From NCBI RefSeq assembly GCF_025698545.1, contig NC_068567.1, positions 58,533,371 through 58,597,370 on the forward strand: a stretch of DNA of 64,000 nucleotides, written 5' to 3'. Source of the DNA: Gossypium raimondii. Its lineage: Eukaryota > Streptophyta > Magnoliopsida > Malvales > Malvaceae. The notes under the pieces were generated by a model, which had not been told where the DNA came from, did no database searches, and saw only the letters and a list, made by a program, of their open reading frames with translations. Position 1 is the first letter of the stretch, and each line of letters starts with the position of its first letter. Below are positions 21,700 through 33,700 of the stretch, one piece after another. Made by a program: the position numbers and the translations under genes.

Positions 21700-24305
21700 A
21701 TGGCAAATATAGATATCGATGGGATCTTGAAGGAGCTTCCCAATGATGGGCGTATCCCTAAAACCAAGATCGTTTGTACTCTGGGTCCGGCTTCACGGTC
21801 CGTACCTATGATAGAGAAGCTGTTGAGGGCTGGGATGAACGTTGCTCGCTTCAATTTCTCTCATGGCAGTCATGAGTATCATCAAGAGACCTTGGATAAT
21901 CTTAGGTCTGCTATGCACAACACCGGCATCCTTTGCGCCGTCATGCTTGACACCAAGGTCCATTTTTCCCCTTGTTTTTCTATATGATCTTATCATGTTA
22001 CTTGGATTTAAGTGTGAGCTTCGAATACAAGTACTTAAAGGCTTATTTTGGATGATTTTATTCGAAAAATAAGAATCGAAGTAATATAGCATTAGTATAG
22101 TAAGTAGTAACTCACTCAACATGCTCACTTGAAATTAACTTTGCTGTGTCTTTCAATGGGCAAAAGAGATAACCCAAAATTTTCTACACATGCTAGTATT
22201 ATGTTTTTCCGATTCGGGTATGTCGGATACAGGTACAGTTCTCTTATACGGTATACCTCGACATCAAATACCTTGTGTCCGCCTTGCCGAGCCCCCTCTT
22301 ACACTTCAGACTCCTCGCTTGAGAACCCCTCCTAGCGACTCCGTATTCAGGGACACCTCGCTCAACAAGATCTTTGACTGAATCCCCAAGTCAGGTCAAG
22401 TGGGTCCTATATACGGATAACTTGATCCAATCGGAGAAGCCCCATACATACCGACATCCAACCTTAGACCTGTCGGTACGGACCACCTGCCTATCCAGGC
22501 CCAACCACAACACCACGCGTGGCACCTTGGGATAGGGGAAAAGCCTCATAAACCAGGTCCCGGATGAGAGGGCCCGAAGCGACCTCCATATTATACCTTC
22601 CTGTTAAGACTTAATCACCTTCATTGCCATCTACCTTCGACCACCTTGTGGCTCTCCACCGATTGGGTGAACCGTCCTTCATGAATCAACAAGAATTGTT
22701 GAAAGGCCCCTTGAAGGATTGATTGAAAATAAAGAGTCAACATAACTAACCCAACATATCAATATGGGTTTTTGTTGTAACCTCTAATAAACTTAAAATG
22801 AAAGATACGAGTCCTAAGAATGTTATATGTATACGTTTTCTCAGTTCTTTTAGCGCATGGTTTTTCATTTTCTGATGGTTGTTTATATTCGATTGTGCTT
22901 TGCTGTTGCAGGGCCCTGAGATTCGAACTGGATTCCTGAAGGATGGAAAAGCTGTTCAACTGAAGGAAGGCCAGGAAATTACCGTAACAACCGATTACGA
23001 TATTAAGGGAGATGAGAAGATGATCTCCATGAGCTACAAAAAGCTGGCTGTTGATCTGAAGCCTGGGAATACCATTTTGTGTGCGGATGGTACAATCACA
23101 CTTTCGGTGTTATCCTGTGAACCTGCTGCTGGGACTGTGAGATGCCGATGTGAAAACACAGCGATGATCGGTGAGAGGAAAAATGTCAACCTTCCTGGTG
23201 TCGTGGTGGATCTTCCCACACTCACTGAGAAGGATAAAGAAGACATCTTGGGATGGGGAGTTCCCAACAGTATTGATATGATTGCTCTTTCCTTTGTACG
23301 CAAAGGGTCTGATCTTGTCAATGTTCGTAAGGTCCTCGGTCCCCATGCTAAGAAGATTCAATTGATGTCAAAGGTGTGTTAAATCTGTTTCCCCTTTCAA
23401 TTATGATTTAAAAACGAGAGGTTCTATGTGGTTTCTCTATGCAATTTGATTTCTAATGATGCGAGGTTTCCTTGTGGTTGCGATTCATTTAGGTTGAGAA
23501 TCAGGAGGGTGTTATCAACTTCGACGAGATCTTGCGTGAGACTGATGCATTTATGGTTGCCCGTGGTGACCTTGGAATGGAAATTCCGGTTGAGAAGATC
23601 TTCCTAGCACAAAAGATGATGATATACAAGTGTAATCTTGCAGGCAAGCCTGTTGTTACCGCCACTCAAATGCTTGAATCCATGATAAAGTCTCCGAGGC
23701 CAACCCGAGCTGAAGCAACCGATGTTGCTAATGCTGTCCTGGACGGTACCGATTGTGTCATGCTCAGTGGTGAGAGTGCTGCTGGAGCCTATCCAGAGCT
23801 TGCCGTGAAGATCATGGCTCGAATTTGTATTGAGGCAGAATCTTCCCTTGACTATGGAGCAATCTTCAAAGAAATGATCCGATCGACTCCACTTCCAATG
23901 AGTCCACTGGAGAGTCTTGCATCCTCAGCTGTACGAACAGCTAACAAGGCCAAAGCTAAACTCATCGTTGTCTTAACCCGTGGTGGAACGACAGCCAAAT
24001 TGGTCGCCAAGTACAGACCAGCTGTTCCTATCCTATCCGTGGTCGTCCCAGTCTTGACAACCGATTCATTTGATTGGACCTGCAGTGACGAAGGTCCAGC
24101 CAGACACAGTCTGATATATAGGGGCTTGGTTCCCATCCTGGCAGAAGGGTCAGCCAAGGCAACTGATGCCGAATCCACCGAGGTCATCTTAGAAGCAGCA
24201 ATGAAGTCAGCTACGGAGAAGGGGTTGTGCAAGCCTGGTGATGCCATCGTTGCACTGCACCGTATCGGGGCTGCTTCGGTTATTAAGATCTGCATAGTGA
24301 AGTGA
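21700..24305 (+). CDS. Pyruvate kinase, cytosolic
   Basis: Three exons (21700-21957, 22912-23373, 23493-24305) give 510 residues, the usual size of the plant cytosolic isozyme with no transit peptide. It converts phosphoenolpyruvate and ADP to pyruvate and ATP in glycolysis. Visible motifs are [13 protein letters not shown] near the N terminus, [15 protein letters not shown] with the substrate-binding Arg and Asn, GPEIRTG at the start of exon 2, [14 protein letters not shown], and [22 protein letters not shown] followed by [14 protein letters not shown] and [18 protein letters not shown]. The C-terminal domain ends KICIVK. Intron 1 (954 bp) contains an unusual GC-richer insertion; the splice sites on either side are intact. 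Confidence 0.97.
22200..22735. mobile_element. GC-richer foreign insertion in pyruvate kinase intron 1
   Basis: About 500 bp stand out from the AT-rich intron by much higher GC (for example CCTGCCTATCCAGGCCCAAC and GGTCCCGGATGAGAGGGCCC). The left part carries 'GATTCGGGTATGTCGGATAC', resembling dispersed 'tcggacacg' repeats such as the one near 6510-6545. No TIR, LTR pair or target duplication could be set by eye, and no protein is recognisable. It is most likely a fragment of a larger transposon, class unknown. Confidence 0.4.
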
Positions 24306-25084
24306 TGATCAAAAGCTGGCTTTTTCGATATGGCATTTAAGTATCCCTTTATTGTTCTTAAAAATCTAAGCTGGTTCAACTTTGAATATTCAGCTGAAAC
24401 ACTGTTTTGTCTCAGCTTCTGATGACTTGCTAGTTAATCGTTAATGCTGGATTTCTTGCTCCCAACTCTTCGGGTTTAAATTAAGTAATCATGTTTCATG
24501 TCGGATCCATTTTTATACATGGATATGAAGATATTATATATTTCAATTACATGAAAAATCTTGAACAAGTTGGACATTTTTGTATTACACATTTTATCTA
24601 ATAAAATTACTGCAGGGCTGTTATTCTTTAATTCATTACCATGTAATTAAGCAGTTTCATAATTCACTTTTTCAATTATTTAATGATATTTTAGTAATTT
24701 TTTTACTCGAACCTTAAACCTTAAACTCAAATCTCCATCTTTAAACCTCGAACTTGTTTAGGATTTAGGTCTTGAGTTCGGCATTTTGGGTTTAGATTCG
24801 GGTCGAGGTTCGGTGTTCGAGATTTAGGATTCAACGTAAAAAATTATCAAAATTATGTGTTGAGATATGAATCAAGGATGATGTGGTGAGAAACGTCTAT
24901 AAAATAATTTCTCCTTTTATGTTTTCCTATTTTTAAAAATTTTCAACTTTAATATTTTATTTGTATTTTTAGTAATTTAGTCCTGTATATTCAAAATGTT
25001 AAAGTTAAAGGATTCAAATTGGTAAATATTCAAGTTAACAATAATAAGCTAACAATATTATTAGTATCAATTGGTTCTTTTTGC
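24306..25084. other. 3' flank of pyruvate kinase and AT-rich DNA
   Basis: The likely 3' UTR extends to about 24610 (AATAAAATTACTG at 24599 is a plausible polyadenylation signal). The remainder holds 'ttgagttcggcatttt / gggtttagattcgggt' low-complexity repeats and no gene. Confidence 0.4.
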
Positions 25085-25252
25085 CAATTGAGTCTTAACT
25101 CGATTGACATGGATATTGTTGCTTTTACACGAGGACTTGGATTTAAAGTTAGTTGAAGCACGTTATCCTTTTAATTATGGGTTGGGAAGGCTATGAATAA
25201 TTTTAAGTATTTTGTATAAAAAGAGCAAATCAAAATTTATAATAAGATTGTA
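25085..25252 (+). mobile_element. tRNA-like SINE, copy 1
   Basis: It shares the order of blocks with 36151-36333 and 42851-43018: TTAACTCGATTGACATGG (A-box region), GAGGACTTGGATTTAAAG (B-box region), GAAGCACGTTATCC, ATGGGTTGGGAAGGCTATG, then TTTTGTATAAAAAGAGCAAA. No good target duplication was found around this copy. Confidence 0.6.
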
Positions 25253-25914
25253 TAAGTTTTAATTTTTTTACACATTTGGCTTTTTTTTTAAATAAAATAA
25301 ATAAAGAGATTAAATTAAATAGAGTGATGAAATTTCAAAAGTCAGGAGCATAATTAAACCTAATTAATCTGTTGCTGAATAAAACATTTGTTCCATTTAA
25401 ATTAAGAATTTTATTTATATAAAGTTAGTCTTTTCCTTCTTCTTCTTTTTTTCATTTTTCACTTTTCTTCTAAACACAACAAAATAAAATAAAATTTCTT
25501 CCTCCCACATAAACTTTTTCCATTTTCATTTTCCATTTTTCTTTTAAATGCCATTTATACGCTTTTTTTGTAAAATTAAATAAATATAACAAATTTATAG
25601 GGTTTATAAAAACAAATTATTCGAGTTATTAATAAGAAAAACACAAACGGCAAGTTGATGTTGCATTTAAAAATCGATATAATAACAAATTTAGCCTTCA
25701 ACTTTTACATTTTATATCCATTTAGTCATAATTTTAAAAAATTAACCCTCAAAATTTACAAATGATCTCAATCTAATCCTAATTCTAAAAATATATAAAA
25801 ATACATAAATATTTTTTAAAAACTATAGTGATAAATTTAAATTATATTAATATTAAATAAATTTAATTATATTAAATTAAAATAAAAATCTACCACCCCT
25901 GCCTCTCCCTAGTG
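25253..25914. other. AT-rich intergenic DNA
   Basis: Low-complexity AT sequence with 'ttagcctt / tttagtcata' motifs of decayed MITEs. No gene is seen. Confidence 0.35.
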
Positions 25915-26366
25915 GTGCTCATGGGCCGGGTCAGGTTGGGTTCGGGCTGAGCCTAAGCATGACATTAACATACTTTATGCTAACACAAGCCCAACTTGAC
26001 CTGAAACACAAGTCTAAAATTTTGCCAAAACCTGCCAATATCTGTAAAAGACTAACCCAAGTCCATTTTAAGCTCACTCATATTATTTTTTAATTTTTTT
26101 AAATATTTATACTATTTTATCTTAACATTATTTTAATGTTTATATTAGAGTAATATTATATATTTAGTATAAGTTTATTTTTTTTAATGTGTTCTAAATT
26201 ATATAATATAAAGTATTATAAACTTAAAAATAGGTCGGACTTGGGCCTTGAAGATTCAAACTCAAGGCTGACCTATATTTTAAACAGACTTAATATTTTT
26301 ATTCGAACTCTCTTAAAATTCAGATAAACCTTTAGACATTGACGAATAATCCGACCCATGAACAGT
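25915..26366. mobile_element. Inverted-repeat element, TGTTCATGGG family, copy B
   Basis: The left end is GTGCTCATGGGCCGGGTC and the right end CCGACCCATGAACAGTTG, which are inverted counterparts. The interior is AT-rich, with GGTCGGACTTGGGCC near the right end. No coding capacity is seen. Confidence 0.6.
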
Positions 26367-27227
26367 TGTACCTCTTCCCCCTCCCTCCAGCCATGAAGTA
26401 ATTTTGGAAATAGAAGTAGGTTTTGATATGATGCCACCGTCTTCTATTGCCGGTTGCAAGGCAAATGAGAGAAGGCAAAAGATGAACGCCACTAAGGTGC
26501 GAATCAATTTTCATAAACCTATGCCAAATATATTGTAATATTGTTATAATACTTCAAATTTTGCTGAATCTTCATAAATCTTTAATTAGTTAATATATTT
26601 TAGATTTTGTTTAATTTAATATTTTATTCAATCAATTTTTAAAAAAAATATACAATGATTTATTTGGTCTTCCAACTTTACAAAAAAAATCATTTTAGTC
26701 CCATTCAATTTCATTAACTTTACTAACGTGGCATCCACATGTATGCATGTTAACAATTAATTATTTTTAAAAATTAAAAAATTACACTTTTAATAATTTT
26801 GTATATTTTTGAATTGTTAAAGTTTGAAAATTTAATTAATTGCTTATGTGGGATCCACGTGTATGCTATATCAGCAAAGTTAACAATAGTTAACTTCTTC
26901 ATCCATTTTGGGATGATTTGACAAACAATGTAAATTTAAGAACTAAAAGAGAAGAAAAATTAAATGGAGGGTTAATATGATTTTTTATAAAATTGGAGGC
27001 AAACTTTAAAAAGTCCAAATTTGATTTTGTTTAAAAAAATATTCCTTTTCCCAACTTAAACAAACATGATAATAACAAACAAATAAAAACACAACAATAA
27101 AATAATTTGAAATAGTAAAATGAACATCTTTTACTACTTCCCTGATCATTATAAATACATCATACAAATACCAAAGATCATCACACTGCACATTATTTTT
27201 CTAGAGCTCTTAAAAGAATTAACAAAG
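26367..27227. other. Intergenic and upstream region of the alpha-galactosidase gene
   Basis: At about 26650-26960 there are paired motifs CGTGGCATCCACATGTATGC (26736) and GTGGGATCCACGTGTATGC (26847), together with 'ttaactttactaa / agcaaagttaac', typical of another small MITE-like repeat. The last 100 bases before 27228 are the likely leader. Confidence 0.35.
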
Positions 27228-29679
27228 ATGGAAATTAAAGGCTATATTGTGGCTTTAATAATGGCAATGACGATGATGGAATTAGCTTCTTTAACACTGG
27301 CAACCAGTAGGAGAAGTATGCTCACCAATGGCATTGGATTGACTCCTCCCATGGGGTATGTTGTATTTTTAGCTCCTTTTTCTTTTATTTTTTTAATAAG
27401 TACGTGTTTTATATACCCTATTCGAATTTGCAGGTGGAACAGTTGGAATCATTTCGGATGCGATGTTGATGAAAAGATGGTAAAAGAAACTGGTAAATAT
27501 AGTATTAGTAACCATATATATGCTTTTTTATTTGAAATTATTTTCTTTTTTTTTCAAAATATTATATACATTAGCTTAAATATGAATATTTTTTTGTTTT
27601 TATTGACAGCTGATGCTCTAGTTTCAACTGGTCTTTCCAAGCTTGGATATGTATATGTTAATATAGGTATATGCTGTTATTATAATTTTTCATTTACTTT
27701 AATCTAAAAAAATAAATACCCTTTACTTGTCATCATTGATTTTCAACATTTTTGCTTTCTTAGATGATTGCTGGGCTGAAATTGCTCGCGATGACAAGGT
27801 ATTTAGAGCTTTGAATGTTCTTATTATGTAAGGATTGAAAAATATTATTTTGGGGCCTATAATTATTGGATTTTGATTAAATTTCAGGGCAATATAATGC
27901 CTAAGAACTCAACATTTCCATCTGGGATAAAAGCTTTGGCAGATTATGTTCATAGCAAGGGTCTTAAGCTAGGAATCTATGGAGATGCAGGGTAATGTAC
28001 TTACTATTGATGCTCAATTGTATGAATCTTGTATAGGTTATATGACAATTGCTTATGGATTTAGTAGTGTTTTCATTTTGTACAGGTATTATACTTGTAG
28101 TAAGACAATGCCTGGTTCACTCGGTTTCGAAGAACAGGATGCTAAAACCTTTGCTTCCTGGGTATGATTTTCAGTGATCATTTCCCTTGTTTTAATTGAA
28201 CCTAAAGCTTAATCCAGTCGGTTCGTGCGATAATTGTTTTGTATGCAGGGTATTGATTATTTGAAGTATGATAACTGTCACCATGATGGATCAAAGCCAA
28301 TTGAAAGGTAGTGTAGTTGTCTTCTTTGTTTTGATTTGCAGCCATATATATGCTTATATATTGCTTTAATTTTTTGTGTAGATATCCTGTTATGACTAAA
28401 GCTTTGAAGAAGGCTGGCCGCCCCATATTCTTTTCTCTGTGTGAATGGTACTGTCTAAATCACAGTTTGATTTAAGCTTTTAGTTTAAGTAACGATTTTC
28501 TGATTCTTTTTTTTTTACTTTGCCATTTGTTTGATTTTTTGTTTCTTAGGGGAGAAATGCACCCTGCTGAATGGGGTTTCCATGTAGGAAATAGCTGGAG
28601 GACAACTTGTGACATAACTGATACATGGGAAAGGTAAAGATTTGCTAACGTATTTGGAGGATGTTAGAGTCGGCCTAGAGTATAACTTACGATATTTTGT
28701 TGCCTGGCAGTATGATTTCGAGAGCTGATCAAAATGAATTGTATGCTCAATATGCAAGGCCTGGTGGTTGGAATGGTTAGAGTTTTCTTCTAGTTCTGCA
28801 ATTTTTTTTGAACCATATGAAATGTTTTGTGATTACAATTCTTGTTATATCGATAGATCCGGACATGCTTGAGATCGGGAATGGAGGGATGACGAAAGAT
28901 GAATATATAGTACATTTCAGCTTATGGGCTATTTCCAAGGTATTACAATTGATATTCACCTTTTTTATGCTTGTTGACATGCATGATGTTGCATATCTGG
29001 TCTGAAAAACATGAATGCTATTGCAGGCTCCTCTTCTTCTCGGCTGCGACATAAGGAATATGACACAAGAGACTATAGAGATCATTTCAAACAAAGAGGT
29101 CATTGCTGTTAACCAAGGTACATAATTAGAAGTACAGTTCTTCAAAAACGCTTTAATGCATCAATAGTTATCAAACTTTTTTAACTCAATGCGATCTTCT
29201 GCAATAGATTCTTATGGTATTCAAGCTAGGAAGGCTAGGATGCACGGTGATGAAGAGGTGAAACCTATGCAACAACCCCTTTTGTTTAACCATATGATCA
29301 TATAACATGCTCGGATTGGTCACTTACCTTTTCGGTGCCTTGTAACAGATTTGGGTTGCGCCACTTTCCAGCTATAGGACAGCAGTGGTCATTCTCAATA
29401 GGGGTTCAGTTCGCTATTCTGTAACCGCGTTCTGGGAGGATATGGGACTAGACCCCAACACTGTAGTTGAAGCTAGGGACCTTTGGGAGGTACTCAAATT
29501 ATATCTACAAGCTTTATAGTATATCCTACTGTCATTTTCCATTGCTTTAGTTCACTTATTCATGCACATATATGAATCTCTTGCAGCATAAAACACTGAA
29601 GAACCGGTTTGTGGGCAATATTACAACAATGTTGAACCCTCATTCATGCAAAATGTATGTGTTGAAACCAGTTTCTTGA
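27228..29679 (+). CDS. Alpha-galactosidase, GH27 family, secreted
   Basis: Fifteen exons join to 396 residues: 27228-27355, 27434-27492, 27610-27666, 27764-27798, 27888-27991, 28086-28161, 28249-28307, 28382-28447, 28550-28633, 28711-28775, 28857-28939, 29027-29117, 29208-29257, 29349-29489, 29587-29679. It removes terminal alpha-1,6-galactose from raffinose-type sugars, galactomannan or galactolipid. Residues 1-25 form a signal peptide, so it acts in the wall, apoplast or vacuole. The mature enzyme begins near [19 protein letters not shown], the family signature. The nucleophile is Asp161 in YLKYDNC and the acid/base is Asp216 in [24 protein letters not shown] follows. The C-terminal beta domain ends in LKPVS. 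Lengths and exon sizes fit the plant family. Confidence 0.96.
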
Positions 29680-30731
29680 ACTTAGTGATTCTTGAATTGG
29701 GTCACTTTCTTTTCCTTTTTTTTTTTTTGGATTAGCATTTTGGAATTAGTTCTTTAATAATATTTGATGAAGCAAGCTTTCCTCTTTAATGTAGTTGGAT
29801 TAGCATTTGTAATTAGTTTCTTAATAATATGAATGAAGCAAGCTTTTTTACTCCAATGTTAGATGTGGTTGCTGTACTCTTGCAGATTTTTTTCATATTT
29901 ATTCATTAGATTCAAGTCACTGAAGATGATAAAAGCAGAAATGAATGACTTAATTAATACAAATCCAGGTCTCCAAATTGTATTATATATTGTTAAAAGA
30001 TTTGTTGCTCTGCTATTATAAAGCTTATCCACAATTATGAACCTCCACATTTATAGAAAGGGATTTTTTGGTCAAATTTTGCATAAAACAATTTCAGAGT
30101 GCAGGAATTTTGGACCATCTCATTTATTTTATTTGCTTGAATAGTAAAAATATAATAATTTTTTGCCTGCAGTCCATTGGTGGCTCAAACCATTGCTCAA
30201 AAGTCATTTTTCTTTGATAGTCCATGAAGACCTTGTCCAAGAGAAATTCCGAGAGTACTCGGATTGCCTTATTGAATCCGGAACTTAATTCAATTGATTC
30301 ATGAACCAAGATCACCCCGTAATTAAGTTTCCACTAAAGGGAGCTTTCATTTATGGGGACTAATCTTTGGAATAGGACAAAAAGTTGAAAACCCAAGTTA
30401 TTATTACTATTATGATCATGAACCCTAATTTCAAGATTGAAAACCCTATGTTTACTTAAATATTTACGCTGATAGGGCTGGCTGGCATTGCAGAAGGAAC
30501 CTACCTATATGTATTCTTCTGCCTGTCACAACAGCCATGACATGCAAAAATATTAACTTGGGATTGTTCCAAAGAGAAAACTACTCACTTCTCAATCTTA
30601 TATTTAAATCATCTAGGGCATATCCTTGATATATTCTTTGTTGAATGTACTACTAGTATTTTATATTATATATATGTACACACATACATTGACGTACCAG
30701 GCAGATTGAAAGAGCATACTGTATTGTGACA
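29680..30731. other. 3' flank of alpha-galactosidase and promoter side of the ABC transporter gene
   Basis: A tandem duplication with a unit of about 69 bp lies at 29728-29865 (GGATTAGCATTT...GAAGCAAGCTTT twice). The rest shows no gene. TATATTATATATATGTACAC at 30661-30680 is a TATA-rich stretch 50-70 bases before the next start codon. Confidence 0.4.
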
Positions 30732-33700
30732 ATGGCTTCCAGAACTCATGGACTTGTGCAGGTCGAAGAGAAAAACCGGGACGGAACAGAAGAAGAGAAG
30801 AAGGATGGAGAGGATGCTAATAGAGCATTTCCATTTTATATGCTTCTGCGGTATGCAGATACACTGGATTGGACTCTTATGGCACTAGGGACCTTGGGTT
30901 CTATAGTCCATGGCATGGCTCAACCTGTTGGATATCTGTTACTAGGGAAAGCTCTTAATGCATTTGGGGACAACATTAATGACATTGATGGCATGGTTAA
31001 AGCACTCGAGAAGGTATCCATCCACAAGCTGCACCAACTTGAAAAACCGATCATATCAAATATTCGGTTTTACAAATCTCTTTATCTTGTTTGCTTGTGC
31101 AGGTTATTCCCTTTGTATGGTACATGGCTTTTGCTACATTCCCTGCTGGTGTACTAGGTACCTTAACGAGCTGACAATATATATTCAGACTCCATAGAAC
31201 TCCCATGTGCTGCTCTATTCTTATGGTTTCGAGTTTTGCAGAGATCGGATGCTGGATGTATGCAAGTGAAAGACAAATGGCTCGACTACGGTTAGCATTC
31301 CTGAGAGCAATGCTAAGCCAGGAGATTGGAGCATTTGATACGGATATAACGAGTGGGAAAATCATTAGTGGAATGAGTTACCACATGAGTATCATACAAG
31401 ATGCAATAGGGGAGAAGGTAGATAGATTATTCATTCGATTCGATTCACCTTGCTTTAGCTTATTTTCATGTTCCGAAATGTTGACATACTGCTAACATAA
31501 CTTATGGTTCCCAGCTAGGCCATTTTCTTTCAAGCTTTGCAACATTCTTTTCTGGAATCCTTATTGCTGCTATATGCTGTTGGGAAGTGTCCCTACTTAC
31601 CTTCGTGGTTGCTCCTACGATTCTAGTGATCGGAGCCACCTACACCAGAAAAATGATTGCTATTTCAGCTACTAAGATGCTCTACATATCAGAAGCTACA
31701 TCAATGGTAGAACAGGTAAAATTAGCATCATTCCATATTTTCAACTTCCAAAGGTGATTAGTACATATGTGTATAAGTTACCTCAGTAATAAACATCTGA
31801 GGTTTACATGCTGCAGACCATCTCTCAAATCAAAACAGTATTTGCTTTTGTTGGAGAGAATTCTGCAATTAAATCGTTCTCAGAGTGCTTGGATAAACAG
31901 TTTTCATTAAGCAAAGGAGAAGCACTGATAAAAGGTGTAGGCACTGGCATGTTTCAAACTGTGACCTTTTGTGCTTGGGCACTGATCATATGGATTGGAG
32001 CCGTTGCCGTCACTTCCCGGAAAGCAAAAGGAGGGGATGTCATAGCTGCGGTGATGAGCATTCTCTTTGGATCCGTGTAAGAAAAAGACCTCATCCTCGA
32101 GGTGAATAAAATGATTCATCCCACTTTCAACATGTATGTAATACAGGATTCTCTTGCAGATCACTTACTTTTGCTGCACCAGACATACAAATCTTCAATC
32201 AGGCAAAGGCTGCAGGGTATGAGGTTTTCAAGCTGATACAAAGAAAGCCAACAATAAGTTATGATTCAAAGGGAAAGGAAGTTGAGAAGATCAGTGGTGA
32301 CATTGATATACGCCATGTATACTTTGCTTACCCTTCTCGTCCCGAAAAGTCAATCATTCAAGGATTTTCATTGTCGATTCCAGCAGGAAAGACGGTTGCT
32401 TTAGTCGGCAGCAGCGGATGTGGAAAGAGTACTGTTATCTGCTTGGTTCAAAGGTTCTATGATCCCCTCAAAGGTTTCGCAGCTTCTTCCCTGGGTCTGC
32501 ATGCAATAAATTGAACCTGTTTCGATATTAATATGTTGACGAAAGTGCTACACATTGCAGGGGAGATTTTCATTGACGATCATAACATCAAGGATCTGGA
32601 TTTGAAGTTCCTCCGGAAGAATATTGGAGCAGTATCCCAAGAACCATCACTCTTTTCCGGTACCATCAAGGATAATATCAAATTAGGATACATGGATGCA
32701 AGCGATCAACAGATCCATGATGCAGCAACGATGGCAAATGCACATACTTTCATTTCTCAACTTCCAAATCAGTACTCAACTGAGGTCGTCCACCTAGTCT
32801 CCATTGTGTTAAGTTTCTATCATGCCCTGTGCGAGTCCACCAACCAATGATAATTTTACGGTTGAAACTGAAAGCAGGTAGGCCAAAGAGGAGTGCAGCT
32901 ATCAGGAGGGCAGAAACAAAGAATTGCCATAGCAAGAGCTATTCTAAAGAACCCTCCAATTCTTTTACTCGATGAGGCAACAAGTGCACTTGATTCAGAG
33001 TCGGAGAAACTGGTTCAAGATGCTCTGGAGAGGGCTATGCAGGGCAGGACCGTTGTCCTGATTGCACACCGGATGTCAACCATTGTCAATGCCGATATAA
33101 TCGCAGTTGTGGAGAATGGACAAGTTACAGAAACAGGAACTCACTCCAGCTTGTTAGACTCTAGCAATTTCTATAACAATCTGTTCAGCATTCAGAACAT
33201 CGGGCAGATTCGGGATTCGAGGTAGGTTCGAACAAATTCACACTAATACTTAAGGTAAATTATTGAAAACACTAACTTGCTTGGAATGTGGAAAATGGTA
33301 GGACTACTGAAACTACTGAAGAATCTGCCACTGCTGATAAACAGTTTTCAACTCTAGACATTGAGCTAAAAGAGGAAACAAGGGAACTCGATGGACATCG
33401 TACCGAATCTTTGGAGCAAGTTGAACCGCAAAGGAGGGAAAACACGAGTATGTTCTTCAGAATTTGGTTTGGCTTAAGGAAACGTGAGCTTGCAAATGTT
33501 GCTACTGGTTCTATAGCTGCAGCTTTTGCTGGTGTTTCAAAGCCATTTTTCGGATTCTTCATCATAACTGTGGGAGTTGCATACTACCAGAAAGATGCAA
33601 AACAGCTAGTCGGAAAGTATTCGATTATCTTTGCACTTATAGGATTGCTAGCTTTATTCATGCACACCCTGCAGCATTACTTTTACGGAGTGGTTGGAGA

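Noticed and set aside
23852-24379. 175-codon minus-strand frame across pyruvate kinase exon 3
   Set aside because: It is the reverse of a conserved enzyme exon; the codon pattern follows the plus strand.
27120-27227. Upstream extension of the alpha-galactosidase start
   Set aside because: The in-frame extension lacks a better ATG context, while the ATG at 27228 is followed by a good signal peptide.
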